From assembly GCA_007124075.1 (NCBI GenBank), contig SLFV01000022.1:1-15182 (forward strand): DNA of 15,182 bases. Reading direction: 5' to 3'. The position numbers and the translations under genes are program-made. Every line of letters begins with the position of its first letter. Position 1 is the first letter of the stretch. Below the pieces are notes generated by a model. The model did not search any database. It was given only the letters and a program-made list of their open reading frames with translations, and was not told the DNA's origin. Shown here piece after piece: positions 1-7,613 of the stretch. Source of the DNA: Roseimaritima sp. (GTDB taxonomy: Bacteria; Planctomycetota; Planctomycetia; Pirellulales; Pirellulaceae).

Positions 1-837
1 CACCGCTGCCAGGACCGCGCCGACCCCCAGTCCACAAACCATCAATCCGTATCCGCGGGCATCCCAGTGCAAGTGATGCCGCGCAATCAACGGCAGTTGG
101 CTCCATAGCACGCTGGCGGGAACGATAAATACAAACAACTGCAGCAAAACATGCCGCAACATCGGATTGGTGATGGCAAAGCGAACTCCGTTCAGCAAAG
201 AACCCCAGTACGACCGTTCGCTAGCCGATTCCTGTGGCGGACGTTTCCAGAGGATGACTACCGTCAGGACCCCCGCAAAGGAAACCGCGTTGACTGCGAA
301 GGTGGCCCAACTGCCCAACATTGCGATCAAAAAACCCCCGACAGCAGGCCCGATGGCCCTGCCCAGGTTGAAGCTGACACTTCCCAGCGAAACGGCTTGC
401 GGAATCAAACGGCGCGGAACCAGTTCAGGGGTCGACGCTTGCCAGCAAGGCACGTGCATGACGGTGCCTAAGCCCATTAGCGTCGTCAGCGACAGCAACC
501 CCCAAGGCTGAACACGATCCAGCAAGGTGAGCGTTGCCATCGACGAAGCGACCAACAGCAATAAGCATTGCGTGACGATCATCAATCGGCGCCGGTCCAC
601 GCGGTCGGCCAACGCGCCAACGGGGATCGCAAATAACACCATCGGCAACGCGCCGGCCGCACGTACGGCGGACACCAACACGGGGGAATCGACCAATTCG
701 GTCATCAACCAGCTTGCCCCGACCTCATGGATCCAAGTCCCTAAGTTGGAGGCCAAGGATGCCAGCCAGAACATCCGGTACAGTGGTAACCGTAATGGCT
801 CCCAGGCTCGCGATTGATGAGGTACTGCTACAGCCAA
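1..837 (-). CDS. MFS transporter, transmembrane secretion effector (EntS-like) family, C-terminus cut by window edge
   Basis: An open frame runs on the minus strand to the left edge, so the C-terminal part is missing and 279 codons are visible. It encodes a hydrophobic protein of the major facilitator superfamily, which moves small molecules across the inner membrane using the proton gradient. Early residues include SNLGTWIHEVGASWLM, typical of the first helix of the MFS_3/EntS-like group, followed by the loop 2-3 signature GALADR and then NLGRAIGPAVGGF, which is characteristic of helix 5 in that group. The substrate cannot be read from the sequence; relatives export siderophores or drugs. 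The start is uncertain. The frame is open back to a stop near 898, and no ATG precedes the first helix, so I propose the TTG at 837. The first in-frame ATG (within YRMFWLAS) would remove the residues just before helix 1. No Shine-Dalgarno sequence is evident. Confidence 0.85.
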   Translation of the reverse strand, partial: MAVAVPHQSRAWEPLRLPLYRMFWLASLASNLGTWIHEVGASWLMTELVDSPVLVSAVRAAGALPMVLFAIPVGALADRVDRRRLMIVTQCLLLLVASSMATLTLLDRVQPWGLLSLTTLMGLGTVMHVPCWQASTPELVPRRLIPQAVSLGSVSFNLGRAIGPAVGGFLIAMLGSWATFAVNAVSFAGVLTVVILWKRPPQESASERSYWGSLLNGVRFAITNPMLRHVLLQLFVFIVPASVLWSQLPLIARHHLHWDARGYGLMVCGLGVGAVLAAV

Positions 838-1021
838 GCTTGGATTTTCAATTGATGTGGGAACAAGGAAGGACGGGTCGCGTTCACGCGTCAGCCGTCG
901 GGCCTAAACAACGGTTAGTACGAAGAAATCTTGGCGAATCTTAGCCGCAAGTTGAAACGAAGGTTCCTGCGGCCGCTGTGTCATCTCCGACCGACGATAT
1001 CCAGCAAGACAGCAACTCCGA

Positions 1022-2044
1022 TCAACTCAGCCGCGCCGTTGGGATGCCGTTAATAACATTACGCAATGGCAAGTCCAGTAACGCGCGACGACAGGCCTGG
1101 CTGCCTTTGTAACGCATGTCGTCCAGTCCCTGTTCGCTGTAAAAGGCCGCATGCGGATTGATGATGACCCGCTGGTACGCCGGGTGCTTGGGATCTCGCC
1201 AGGCTGCTACCAAGGGGTTGTCGGGCTGCGGAGGTTCGTCGGGCAAAACATCGATCCCCGCTCCGGCCAATCGACCATCGCTGATCGCAGGGGGGATAGC
1301 GGCCAGCTCCACGCAATCGCCGCGGGCGGTATTGATCAAGTAACCGCCCGGTGACAGCCACGTCAACGTCTCCTGATTGATGATGTGCCGGGTTTGCGCG
1401 GTCAGCGGGCAATGCAGGCTGACCACCCAAGCGTCGCGCAGCAACTCCCGCAACGACTCGACACGCTGAATCCCCAACGCCTTGTCATATCCGTCGGGTT
1501 TCAACGGATCGTAAAAACGGACGTCCATCCCCAGGGCTTTCGCACGCAGCGCGGTCGCGGTCCCAATTCGTCCCAGTCCCACGACCGCGAAAACCTGTCC
1601 TCGCAAACGCCGCAACGGTGCCGCGATCGTGTAGGACCACGCGCCTTGTGCGGCTTGCAATTGATGGTTGTAACGATGAATCCCACGCACCAGCGATAGC
1701 GTCAATCCGATTGCGCTGTCCGCAACATCCTCGGTCCCGTAATCGGGAACATTTGCCACCGGAATCCCTTTGGTAGCCGCATGTTGATGATCCACGTTGT
1801 CAAAACCGACGCCGCAACGCACGATCAAGCGACAACGTTGTAAACGATCAATCGATGTCGCCGATAGCGATAGGTTGTGGTACATCATCACCGCATCCGC
1901 CTGCTCGATCCGCCCCACCAATTCCGATTCGTGCAGGGCCTGGCACGCCGATACATCGGCGATATCGGACAAAACTTCCTGTTCGATCGTCAGGCGATCG
2001 TCAAGAAAATCGGTAATGATTACCTGAAAGCGACGAGTGGGCAT
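1022..2044 (-). CDS. D-isomer-specific 2-hydroxyacid dehydrogenase, CtBP-like
   Basis: The 340-residue product is a cytosolic NAD-dependent dehydrogenase interconverting a 2-hydroxyacid and a 2-oxoacid. The Rossmann motif GLGRIG is at residues 156-161, with the NAD-selective acid Asp179 in the following strand (FYDP). The catalytic set is present: Arg241 in INTARGD, Glu270 in PDEPP and His298 in NPHAAFYS. The NPHAAFYSEQ and RNVING endings are typical of the C-terminal-binding-protein-like branch rather than of lactate or phosphoglycerate dehydrogenases. Full length for the family. The gene begins 41 bp after the CinA-like gene on the same strand, so co-transcription is likely. The ATG at 2044 has no clear Shine-Dalgarno sequence. 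The substrate is unknown; hydroxypyruvate or glyoxylate are common for relatives, but nothing here decides it. Confidence 0.92.
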   Translation of the reverse strand: MPTRRFQVIITDFLDDRLTIEQEVLSDIADVSACQALHESELVGRIEQADAVMMYHNLSLSATSIDRLQRCRLIVRCGVGFDNVDHQHAATKGIPVANVPDYGTEDVADSAIGLTLSLVRGIHRYNHQLQAAQGAWSYTIAAPLRRLRGQVFAVVGLGRIGTATALRAKALGMDVRFYDPLKPDGYDKALGIQRVESLRELLRDAWVVSLHCPLTAQTRHIINQETLTWLSPGGYLINTARGDCVELAAIPPAISDGRLAGAGIDVLPDEPPQPDNPLVAAWRDPKHPAYQRVIINPHAAFYSEQGLDDMRYKGSQACRRALLDLPLRNVINGIPTARLS

Positions 2045-2085
2045 GGGGCGGTCAATTTTTCAGTACAAAGCAAATTGGTAAATGA

Positions 2086-3345
2086 TTACGTCCACTGCCG
2101 ACGGAGAAAGTCCAATGCCGTTTTTCCGATCCGAGAATGGATGATGTCGGGGTGACCACCTAATTCCACCGGCAGAGTCTGCAGGCTGGTGCGATTGGGC
2201 GGCAAGATGGAGATCCGCAGCGGAAAGGCCGGTAGTGGTTGATCTGAAAATGGAATCCGTGGATAACGATCAACTACCAAAACCCAGTCGGCCGCCGCTC
2301 GATCGGCAAAACCGCTTAACAGCGCTTTCATGTCCTGCCCCGACTCCGCCGGGAGGGCTACGAATTGCAAGCTCTCCGCGTGAACCCCGCCGGTGTAGAT
2401 GCCATTTTCGTTGACCGAAGCCATCCACTGGCTGATTGGACAAGCGGCACCAAGTTCGATTGTCGCGAGCCGTTGTTTTCGTTCCTGTAACCGCTCCGCC
2501 ACAGCATGTTGCAGCTCGTATAGTTCGCCTTCACCAAAGATATAATCCGATGCCGCGCGCTGGATCTTTGCCGCCGTGGCCGCGATCGATTGCGCGGTCT
2601 CCGCTTCACTGGAACCGCGAGCAGTGATTCGCAGCGAAATCGTAGCCCGGCTGACCGTGATGCCAACCGTGGGAATGTGGTCCCGGGAGATCATGTCCCC
2701 CAAGATCGACTCCATCTCGCTTTCCCCCAAGCCAAAGCATTTGACGACGTGCTGGCGAATAATTTCCTCGCCAACGCTCATTTCCGTGATCAATCGCTGC
2801 TGCACCGTCGCGGTAAACATTTGCTTCATTTCTGCGGGAACGCCGGGCAAAGCAAACACGCGGGCACCGCCCTTGCTGCTATCCCGTTCGACTCCGTCCC
2901 GTCGGATTTCAATGTCGATCCCCGGCGCGGTGCCTTGCGGGTTGTCGATCACGCGACTGCCCGCGGGAAACATCGCTTGGATGCGATTGCGATCGGGCAT
3001 CGGGCGGCCACGTTTGGTGAACACCCGCTGAATGTGCTCCATCACCTCAGGACAAAACTCCAGCGGTTGTCCGGTCGCGGATGCGAGAACCTGTCGCGTT
3101 AAATCGTCCTGCGTCGGTCCCAAGCCGCCGGTTGCGATGATCACATCGGCGCGTCGCGCTGCGGTTTGAAAACAATCGATTCCTGCGGCTAATTCATCAG
3201 CGACCGTGGTGTGAAACAAGGTAGGAATCCCCAGCGTCGCCAGTTGCTGGCTGATCCAGGCCGAGTTGGTGTCCACGCGGGCACCGCTGGTCATTTCATC
3301 GCCGATAGCAATGACCTCGGCAATTAACCGATCACTCGACCGCAT
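2086..3345 (-). CDS. CinA-like protein with intact MoaB/MoCF domain and degenerate amidohydrolase domain
   Basis: The 419-residue product has the CinA two-domain layout. The N-terminal MoCF/MoaB-like domain (about residues 6-175) is well conserved: IGDEMTSG at 14-21, GGLGPTQDD at 73-81 and LPGVPAEM at 166-173. In characterised CinA proteins this domain acts as a pyrophosphatase on ADP-ribose or NAD-like nucleotides. A middle region (about 185-275) carries the usual CFGLGESE segment. The C-terminal region (about 280-419) aligns in position with the PncC/CinA nicotinamide-nucleotide amidohydrolase domain, but where the family has AESCTGG this protein reads IELGAAC (residues 296-302), so the signature catalytic loop is gone. 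The deamidase step of NMN salvage is therefore doubtful. An AAAGGA Shine-Dalgarno sequence lies just upstream of the ATG. It sits between the Gfo/Idh gene and the dehydrogenase gene, same strand. Confidence 0.88.
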   Translation of the reverse strand: MRSSDRLIAEVIAIGDEMTSGARVDTNSAWISQQLATLGIPTLFHTTVADELAAGIDCFQTAARRADVIIATGGLGPTQDDLTRQVLASATGQPLEFCPEVMEHIQRVFTKRGRPMPDRNRIQAMFPAGSRVIDNPQGTAPGIDIEIRRDGVERDSSKGGARVFALPGVPAEMKQMFTATVQQRLITEMSVGEEIIRQHVVKCFGLGESEMESILGDMISRDHIPTVGITVSRATISLRITARGSSEAETAQSIAATAAKIQRAASDYIFGEGELYELQHAVAERLQERKQRLATIELGAACPISQWMASVNENGIYTGGVHAESLQFVALPAESGQDMKALLSGFADRAAADWVLVVDRYPRIPFSDQPLPAFPLRISILPPNRTSLQTLPVELGGHPDIIHSRIGKTALDFLRRQWT

Positions 3346-3432
3346 TGAATTCCTTTGCTTCCTGAAACGAGGGATAACCTAAAGTATTCGTCGTCCCCCG
3401 TATCCGCACGACGGAGCGTCCTGGTGACAACG

Positions 3433-4743
3433 TTAAACCGAAACCGGAAACTTGTAGACCCCGGGCTTGGGAACCTTGACTTCCGGAGCGGGGGCGTCAA
3501 AGTCATACGACTCCGGCCGTAAATCCTGGGGGCTGCTGACCGCCTGCTCCCAAGTGATCAATTGTCCCGAGTAACAAACCTCGCGGCCCAGGATTGCCAT
3601 CAGCGTGCTGTCGCACATGTAGCCCCCATTGTTAATTCGAGGGCGTTTTCCTAAGACCGCTTCGAACAATTCGTTGTGTTCTTGCTGATACATCGACAGC
3701 TTCGGGCCATCAAATTTCCAAGGATCGGCACCATCGATGGAATGCTTCAGCAGCAACGCCTTGCCCTCACTGCCATAGACGAAATCTTCGGTTTGGTTCA
3801 TGCACCCACGAATTTGACGCGTGTACGCGTGGGTGCGTGTGCCATCAGCCCATTCGTAAACGACCGCAAACGAATCGTAGATGTCGCCCTGCGTCAGATC
3901 GCTACGCAGCATGCGACCGCCCATTCCGTAGGCCATCACCGGAGGCTGATCGTGGTGCAGCCACATCGCCTTGTCCAGGCTGTGAATGAACTGTTCCACG
4001 ATGTGGTCGCCACTTAACCAGTTAAAGTAATACCAATTGCGGCACTGGTAGTGCATCTCCGACTCATCAGGGCGACGGGGGCGAATCCAAACCGGTCCGG
4101 TCAGGTAATTGGCTTGGCTGCTGATGACTTTGCCTATTTGTCCAGCAAAGATCCGGTCCATCGTTTCACGCACGCCTTGGTCGTATCGCCAGCATAAACC
4201 GCTGACGACGTTCAAGCCCTTTTCATCCGCCTTCTGGCACGCCTGCCGCACACGAGCAACGCCAACGGGATCTGTCGCCACTGGTTTTTCGCAAAAAATA
4301 TGCTTCCCCGCCGCAACGGCTGCCTCGATATGGTCAGGCCGGTAATGCGGCGGCGCAGTCAGCAGCACCACATCGGATTGCTCGATCACAGCCTGAAAAT
4401 TGTCAAATCCCGAAAAACAATCATCCTCGGTGACCGTTACCTGTTCGGGCCGCTGCTGCCGCATCTGCTGTCGGGCCGAACTGAGCGACTCCTCAAATAG
4501 GTCACCCAGGGCCACCAGCCGGACGCGAGGATCCGCATCCATCGCATTCAACGCCGCACCGCGCCCGCGCCCTCCACACCCAATCAAGCCAACACGGATT
4601 TGATCGCTGCCGTCGGCATGAACACGTGGAACGCTGGCCAGCATGGTCGCCGCTGCGGTTCCAGCGGTCGCGGCGGACTTCAGAAATTGCCGGCGATTGG
4701 AGGCGTCGTCGTCATGGGTCATCTTTGAAGTATCGGGATTCAT
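3433..4743 (-). CDS. Gfo/Idh/MocA family oxidoreductase with Tat signal peptide
   Basis: The product (436 residues from the chosen start) begins with a twin-arginine signal, NRRQFLKSAAT at about residues 16-26, followed by an alanine-rich hydrophobic stretch, so it is probably exported folded by the Tat system. The Rossmann domain follows with GLIGCGGRG at about 53-60, and CEKPVATDP, containing the family EKP motif with its catalytic lysine, at about 151-159. The second domain carries GDHIVEQFIHSLDK (about 245-258), a segment typical of the very numerous planctomycete members. These enzymes act with NAD(P) on sugars or inositols; the substrate is not evident. The frame is open to a GTG at 4815, but the ATG at 4743 puts the twin arginines at a normal distance; the ATG at 4722 is also possible. 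No good Shine-Dalgarno sequence is seen at any of these starts. Confidence 0.92.
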   Translation of the reverse strand: MNPDTSKMTHDDDASNRRQFLKSAATAGTAAATMLASVPRVHADGSDQIRVGLIGCGGRGRGAALNAMDADPRVRLVALGDLFEESLSSARQQMRQQRPEQVTVTEDDCFSGFDNFQAVIEQSDVVLLTAPPHYRPDHIEAAVAAGKHIFCEKPVATDPVGVARVRQACQKADEKGLNVVSGLCWRYDQGVRETMDRIFAGQIGKVISSQANYLTGPVWIRPRRPDESEMHYQCRNWYYFNWLSGDHIVEQFIHSLDKAMWLHHDQPPVMAYGMGGRMLRSDLTQGDIYDSFAVVYEWADGTRTHAYTRQIRGCMNQTEDFVYGSEGKALLLKHSIDGADPWKFDGPKLSMYQQEHNELFEAVLGKRPRINNGGYMCDSTLMAILGREVCYSGQLITWEQAVSSPQDLRPESYDFDAPAPEVKVPKPGVYKFPVSV

Positions 4744-5149
4744 GGTTTCATCTAAGCGTTGGGAAGGAGAGACTGAGGAACCGTTAGGGAATAACTTCGA
4801 TTTTTTCTGCCGCACTACTCCGCGTTGCTGCCCCCCCCGCCGCGGATGGTTTTGTGGTGGGGAGACCAGGTCATCGATGTCGAAGGGATTCCCGGGTGTT
4901 CGGCAACCGTTGTTTTACTGTAATACGAAAACACTAAAAGTGATAGCTGTTAGTCGATCCAGCATCCGAGATTCAGGAACCGACAAACCGTCACGGCTGT
5001 CAGGCCACCCGCGGCCCCTATCTGGTAAAATCGGTGCGAAAAGTAAACTTACTGCACGAAACGCCAGCAAGTGTTGTGAAACGGGCTCTGCCGGGCGATT
5101 CGGAACTGGCTTTCTACAGACCCTATAACCCGCAGGTGGCCCAGGGCGA
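4744..5149. other. Divergent intergenic region without a recognised gene
   Basis: About 400 bp lie between the minus-strand oxidoreductase gene and the plus-strand SprT-like gene, so promoters for both directions are expected here. I find no coding frame with family features, no tRNA-like fold and no repeat shared with the rest of the window. Local oddities are a run of eight C at about 4831-4838, a small inverted repeat CACTAAAAGTG near 4931, and the near-palindrome AGTAAACTTACT near 5042. No -35/-10 pair is convincing. The left 72 bp could be coding if the oxidoreductase starts at the GTG at 4815. Confidence 0.6.
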
Positions 5150-5932
5150 GTGAACGAATCAGAACGCGGACAACTGGGAGCCCATATCAACCGCCAGCAT
5201 TTGTCGGCGGCCCAGATTCAGGGAATGCAGCGCGAGATCTACTCCGCGACGCTGCAATTAAGCCGCACCTTGGACCGACCCAATTTTCAGCAAGTTTCCG
5301 GTGATGACTTGCAGCGGATGGCGACGCTGTATGACCAGCGTTTCTTTGACAGTCAATTGTTAAAACTGGCGATCGCTGAGGGCCTGTCGTTTGGTTGGTC
5401 AAAGCGATTGACGAAGAATGCTGGCAAGACCGTCACCCATTACCCTCCGGGATATCGCTCGGGGCAACGCCGTCGGTTTGAGGTCGTTTTATCGGCACCG
5501 CTGTTGTTTCAGACGTTCCGCGATGTTGCTCGGCCAATCGAGGTGACGGGCCTGGTTTGCAAGGATCGTCTGGAAGCGATGCAGCGGGTGCTGGAACACG
5601 AGTTGGTCCATTTGCTGGAAATGGTCGTCTGGGATTCTAGTTCGTGCGATCAAGCAAGATTCCAGCGTATTGCAGCCAGGACGTTCGGGCATACACGACA
5701 CCGACATAACTTGATTACGCAGCGGGAACGAGCAGCAGAGAGGTTCAAGGTCCGGGTGGGGTCGGCTGTTCAATTCACCTTTGAACGGCGTGTCTTGCAG
5801 GGAGTTGTCAATCGAATCACACGGCGCGCGACCGTCTTGGTTTTGGATCAACAGGGGATGCTATTTTCCGATGGCAAGCGGTATCGAAAATACTACGTGC
5901 CCCTGGAAAACCTGCGTCCGCACTCGGCTTGA
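5150..5932 (+). CDS. SprT-like zinc metalloprotease domain protein
   Basis: The 260-residue soluble protein has a SprT-like core at about residues 54-190. The HExxH zinc and catalytic motif is HELVH at 150-154, preceded by the usual amphipathic helix, and a FGHTRHRH segment (179-186) gives candidates for the third zinc ligand, probably His181. The strand EVVLSAPLLF (111-120) and the N-terminal LYDQRFFDSQL (60-70) fit the family. A C-terminal section (about 199-257), KVRVGSAVQF to YVPLENLRP, reads as a small SH3/Tudor-like beta barrel. Eukaryotic SprT relatives cut DNA-protein crosslinks, but bacterial roles are mostly unknown, so no substrate is assigned. The start is a GTG; the ATG at 5225, which has AGGGA just before it, is an alternative that would keep the whole core. 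The next gene follows within 36 bp. Confidence 0.8.
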   Translation: MNESERGQLGAHINRQHLSAAQIQGMQREIYSATLQLSRTLDRPNFQQVSGDDLQRMATLYDQRFFDSQLLKLAIAEGLSFGWSKRLTKNAGKTVTHYPPGYRSGQRRRFEVVLSAPLLFQTFRDVARPIEVTGLVCKDRLEAMQRVLEHELVHLLEMVVWDSSSCDQARFQRIAARTFGHTRHRHNLITQRERAAERFKVRVGSAVQFTFERRVLQGVVNRITRRATVLVLDQQGMLFSDGKRYRKYYVPLENLRPHSA

Positions 5933-5967
5933 CCGGACCCGGAGGAACTTGCTACCGTCCCCGCGCA

Positions 5968-7080
5968 ATGGACACCCTGGGCTTTTCTAGCGAGCATTCC
6001 TTACCGTCGATCGTCAGGATCGCAGCGGCGTTGGTGCGGTTGTGCTGTTTCGGTATTTCGTTTGTAGTTTTGGGTGATTTCGCATTCAGCGACGATGCCA
6101 CGCGGTTCGTCCTGCTGCGTAACGGCAACGTCTTGGCCGGGACAGCAACTCGCGACGGGCATTTCGTCGATATCTGCCAAGATGGACGCTCGGAAATCCG
6201 ACTCCCCGCCGATCAGGTGCTTTACCTGGGCGAAACCCTGGAAAGCCTTTACGAATTTCGAGCAAGGAATCGTCCTGGTAACAGTATTTCGGCGCGGCTG
6301 GCTGACGCTTCCTGGGCTGTAGACCATGGTTTGCTGGACATTGCGCGCCGCGAACTGGATTTGTTGTCACGATTCTCACCGCGAGACCCGCGTTTGATCG
6401 TCTTGACGGACCGTTGGCAGCAAGCCGTACGGCGGCGGGAACTTGGGGGACAAAACATCGAAACCGCCGCTGTGGTGCAGGCAAGTTTCCAAGCAGACGT
6501 GGAAACCGATACGCCCTCCCCGCTGCAGGCGAAGACCGTTGTGGATGACCTGCCATCGGAGGTGATTGCGCGGTACACCTCGCAGGTCCAACCAATCCTG
6601 CTGAATCGTTGCGGTCAAGCCGGTTGCCATGGCTGGAAGTCAGAAAATGGACTGAAATTCGATCATCGCGGTTCAGCGCTACCGGTTTCCGCAGCAATGA
6701 CACGACGTAACCTGCAGGAGGTGCTGGATTGGCTGGAATCACCAGGTTCCCATTCGATTCCACTGCTACGGTATGCGACCTCGGCACACGGTGGCGTTTC
6801 CGATGCGCCGCTGGCTGACCGAGACCGAAACTTGATCGATTTGATCCGTCGCTGGGCCAAAGAAGTGTCAACACCGCAGCCCGAAGACGCTCCGATTCAA
6901 AATCGCCGCCAGCCGTTACGGGATAGCCAGCCAGGAGGCAGCCAAGGGGCAATAGCTGGCGATCCAAAGGGGGTGCCAACAGCCCAAGCCCCCGGGAAGC
7001 CTGTGCCCTTACCACCGGTGAACAACCCATTTAATCCGCAAGATTTCAACAGAATCCACCACCCCACCTTGCGACGATAA
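5968..7080 (+). CDS. Secreted protein with CX4CH cytochrome-c-like site
   Basis: The 370-residue product begins with a probable signal peptide or membrane anchor (hydrophobic stretch at about 13-40). Residues 46-98 (FVLLRNGNVLAG to LGETLESLYEF) form a small beta-rich unit of a kind that I associate with planctomycete secreted proteins. A helical region (about 108-160) follows. At 215-221 is CGQAGCH, two cysteines four residues apart and then His, inside QPILLNRCGQAGCHGWKS. This resembles the c-type haem site context of planctomycete cytochrome-like domains, but with CX4CH instead of CX2CH. The tail (about 300-370) is rich in Pro, Gln and Asn. The frame is open back to a TTG at 5929 that overlaps the preceding stop, but the ATG at 5968 gives a normal signal peptide. 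It is probably co-transcribed with its neighbours. Function unknown; haem binding is not certain. Confidence 0.75.
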   Translation: MDTLGFSSEHSLPSIVRIAAALVRLCCFGISFVVLGDFAFSDDATRFVLLRNGNVLAGTATRDGHFVDICQDGRSEIRLPADQVLYLGETLESLYEFRARNRPGNSISARLADASWAVDHGLLDIARRELDLLSRFSPRDPRLIVLTDRWQQAVRRRELGGQNIETAAVVQASFQADVETDTPSPLQAKTVVDDLPSEVIARYTSQVQPILLNRCGQAGCHGWKSENGLKFDHRGSALPVSAAMTRRNLQEVLDWLESPGSHSIPLLRYATSAHGGVSDAPLADRDRNLIDLIRRWAKEVSTPQPEDAPIQNRRQPLRDSQPGGSQGAIAGDPKGVPTAQAPGKPVPLPPVNNPFNPQDFNRIHHPTLRR

Positions 7081-7142
7081 GCTAAGGTTCAGTGGACTTG
7101 GAAACGATCTAGGTCCGTAGCTGAAATCGTAGGGGGTCCATC

Positions 7143-7487
7143 GTGATGCAAGGTCGGGTTGGTCGAGGTTACGGGATTTGGGAAACGCTTGTCGCGCTGA
7201 CCTGCTGCGCGATTCCCGTCGTCATCGCCACCGGTCGATTGCTACAAATCGACACGACCTGCAAATCGACGTGCTGCAATTCGACAGCAGCCGAAATCCA
7301 GCGGCAAGTCGACCGTTTTCAAGATCAGTTCAAACATCTTCCGCAGCGGGACCTGGCCGACCTGCATCGACTTGGCTATCTACCCACGGGCGTACCTGTC
7401 TGCCCAGAGGATGGCGTGCGGTACGAATTGCGAGGCAAAACCGTGGCGTGTCCGCTGCATCAAGGCGACGCCAGGGCAGGCATTTAG
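7143..7487 (+). CDS. Small prepilin-like (type IV pilin/pseudopilin-like) protein
   Basis: The 114-residue product has the layout of a class III signal peptide. A short basic leader (MMQGRVGRG) precedes Tyr-Gly-Ile-Trp-Glu, placing Glu at +5 after a Gly-Tyr cleavage site, then a hydrophobic helix to about residue 35. This matches the rule used by prepilin peptidases, although the usual FTLIE is replaced by YGIWE. The rest is soluble, with CCAIP, CKSTCC and a C-terminal pair CPEDG (87-91) and CPLH (103-106), which is a pattern seen at the end of some pilin-like proteins. AGGGGG at 7131-7136 is a ribosome binding site for the GTG at 7143 or the adjacent ATG at 7146. It lies 62 bp after the CX4CH protein gene, and an intrinsic terminator starts just past its stop. 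No other pilus gene is visible, so its role is unknown. Confidence 0.7.
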   Translation: MMQGRVGRGYGIWETLVALTCCAIPVVIATGRLLQIDTTCKSTCCNSTAAEIQRQVDRFQDQFKHLPQRDLADLHRLGYLPTGVPVCPEDGVRYELRGKTVACPLHQGDARAGI

Positions 7488-7488
7488 T

Positions 7489-7524
7489 GGTTTGTCAACA
7501 CTCAATTGGCAAACCTTCATTTTT
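7489..7524 (+). terminator. Rho-independent terminator after the prepilin-like gene
   Basis: The arms GGTTTGTCAA (7489-7498) and TTGGCAAACC (7506-7515) can form a 10-bp stem with one G-U pair and a 7-base loop, followed by TTCATTTTT. It begins one base after the TAG at 7485-7487, so it probably ends the transcript of the three upstream genes. Confidence 0.75.
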
Positions 7525-7548
7525 GGGGTATCACCCTTCACTTCGAGG

Positions 7549-7603
7549 GTAGTGGGATTCGCCAGAATCCCTTCCCGTAAGGAACTCTTGCGATTCCCAC
7601 TAC
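7549..7603. repeat. REPIN-like paired hairpin element with GTAG/CTAC ends (copy A)
   Basis: The 55-bp element reads GTAGT, an 18-base hairpin (GGGATTC / GAATCCC stem, 7 bp, loop GCCA), a 9-base spacer, a second 18-base hairpin in inverted orientation (loop GCAA in the other strand), and ACTAC. The outer ends also pair with each other over about 13 bp with one mismatch. A GTAG head next to a hairpin, in two inverted copies, is the layout of REP sequences and REPINs moved by RAYT transposases in gammaproteobacteria. A related copy is at 13201-13256. No transposase gene is in the window. Assignment to a REPIN family is inference from layout. Confidence 0.7.
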
Positions 7604-7613
7604 GGTGCCCACG

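Noticed and set aside
6086..7030. Minus-strand open frame of 314 codons opposite the CX4CH protein gene
   Set aside because: The plus-strand frame has a signal peptide and a family motif; the opposite frame is Arg/Pro-rich without features, as expected for a GC-rich shadow.
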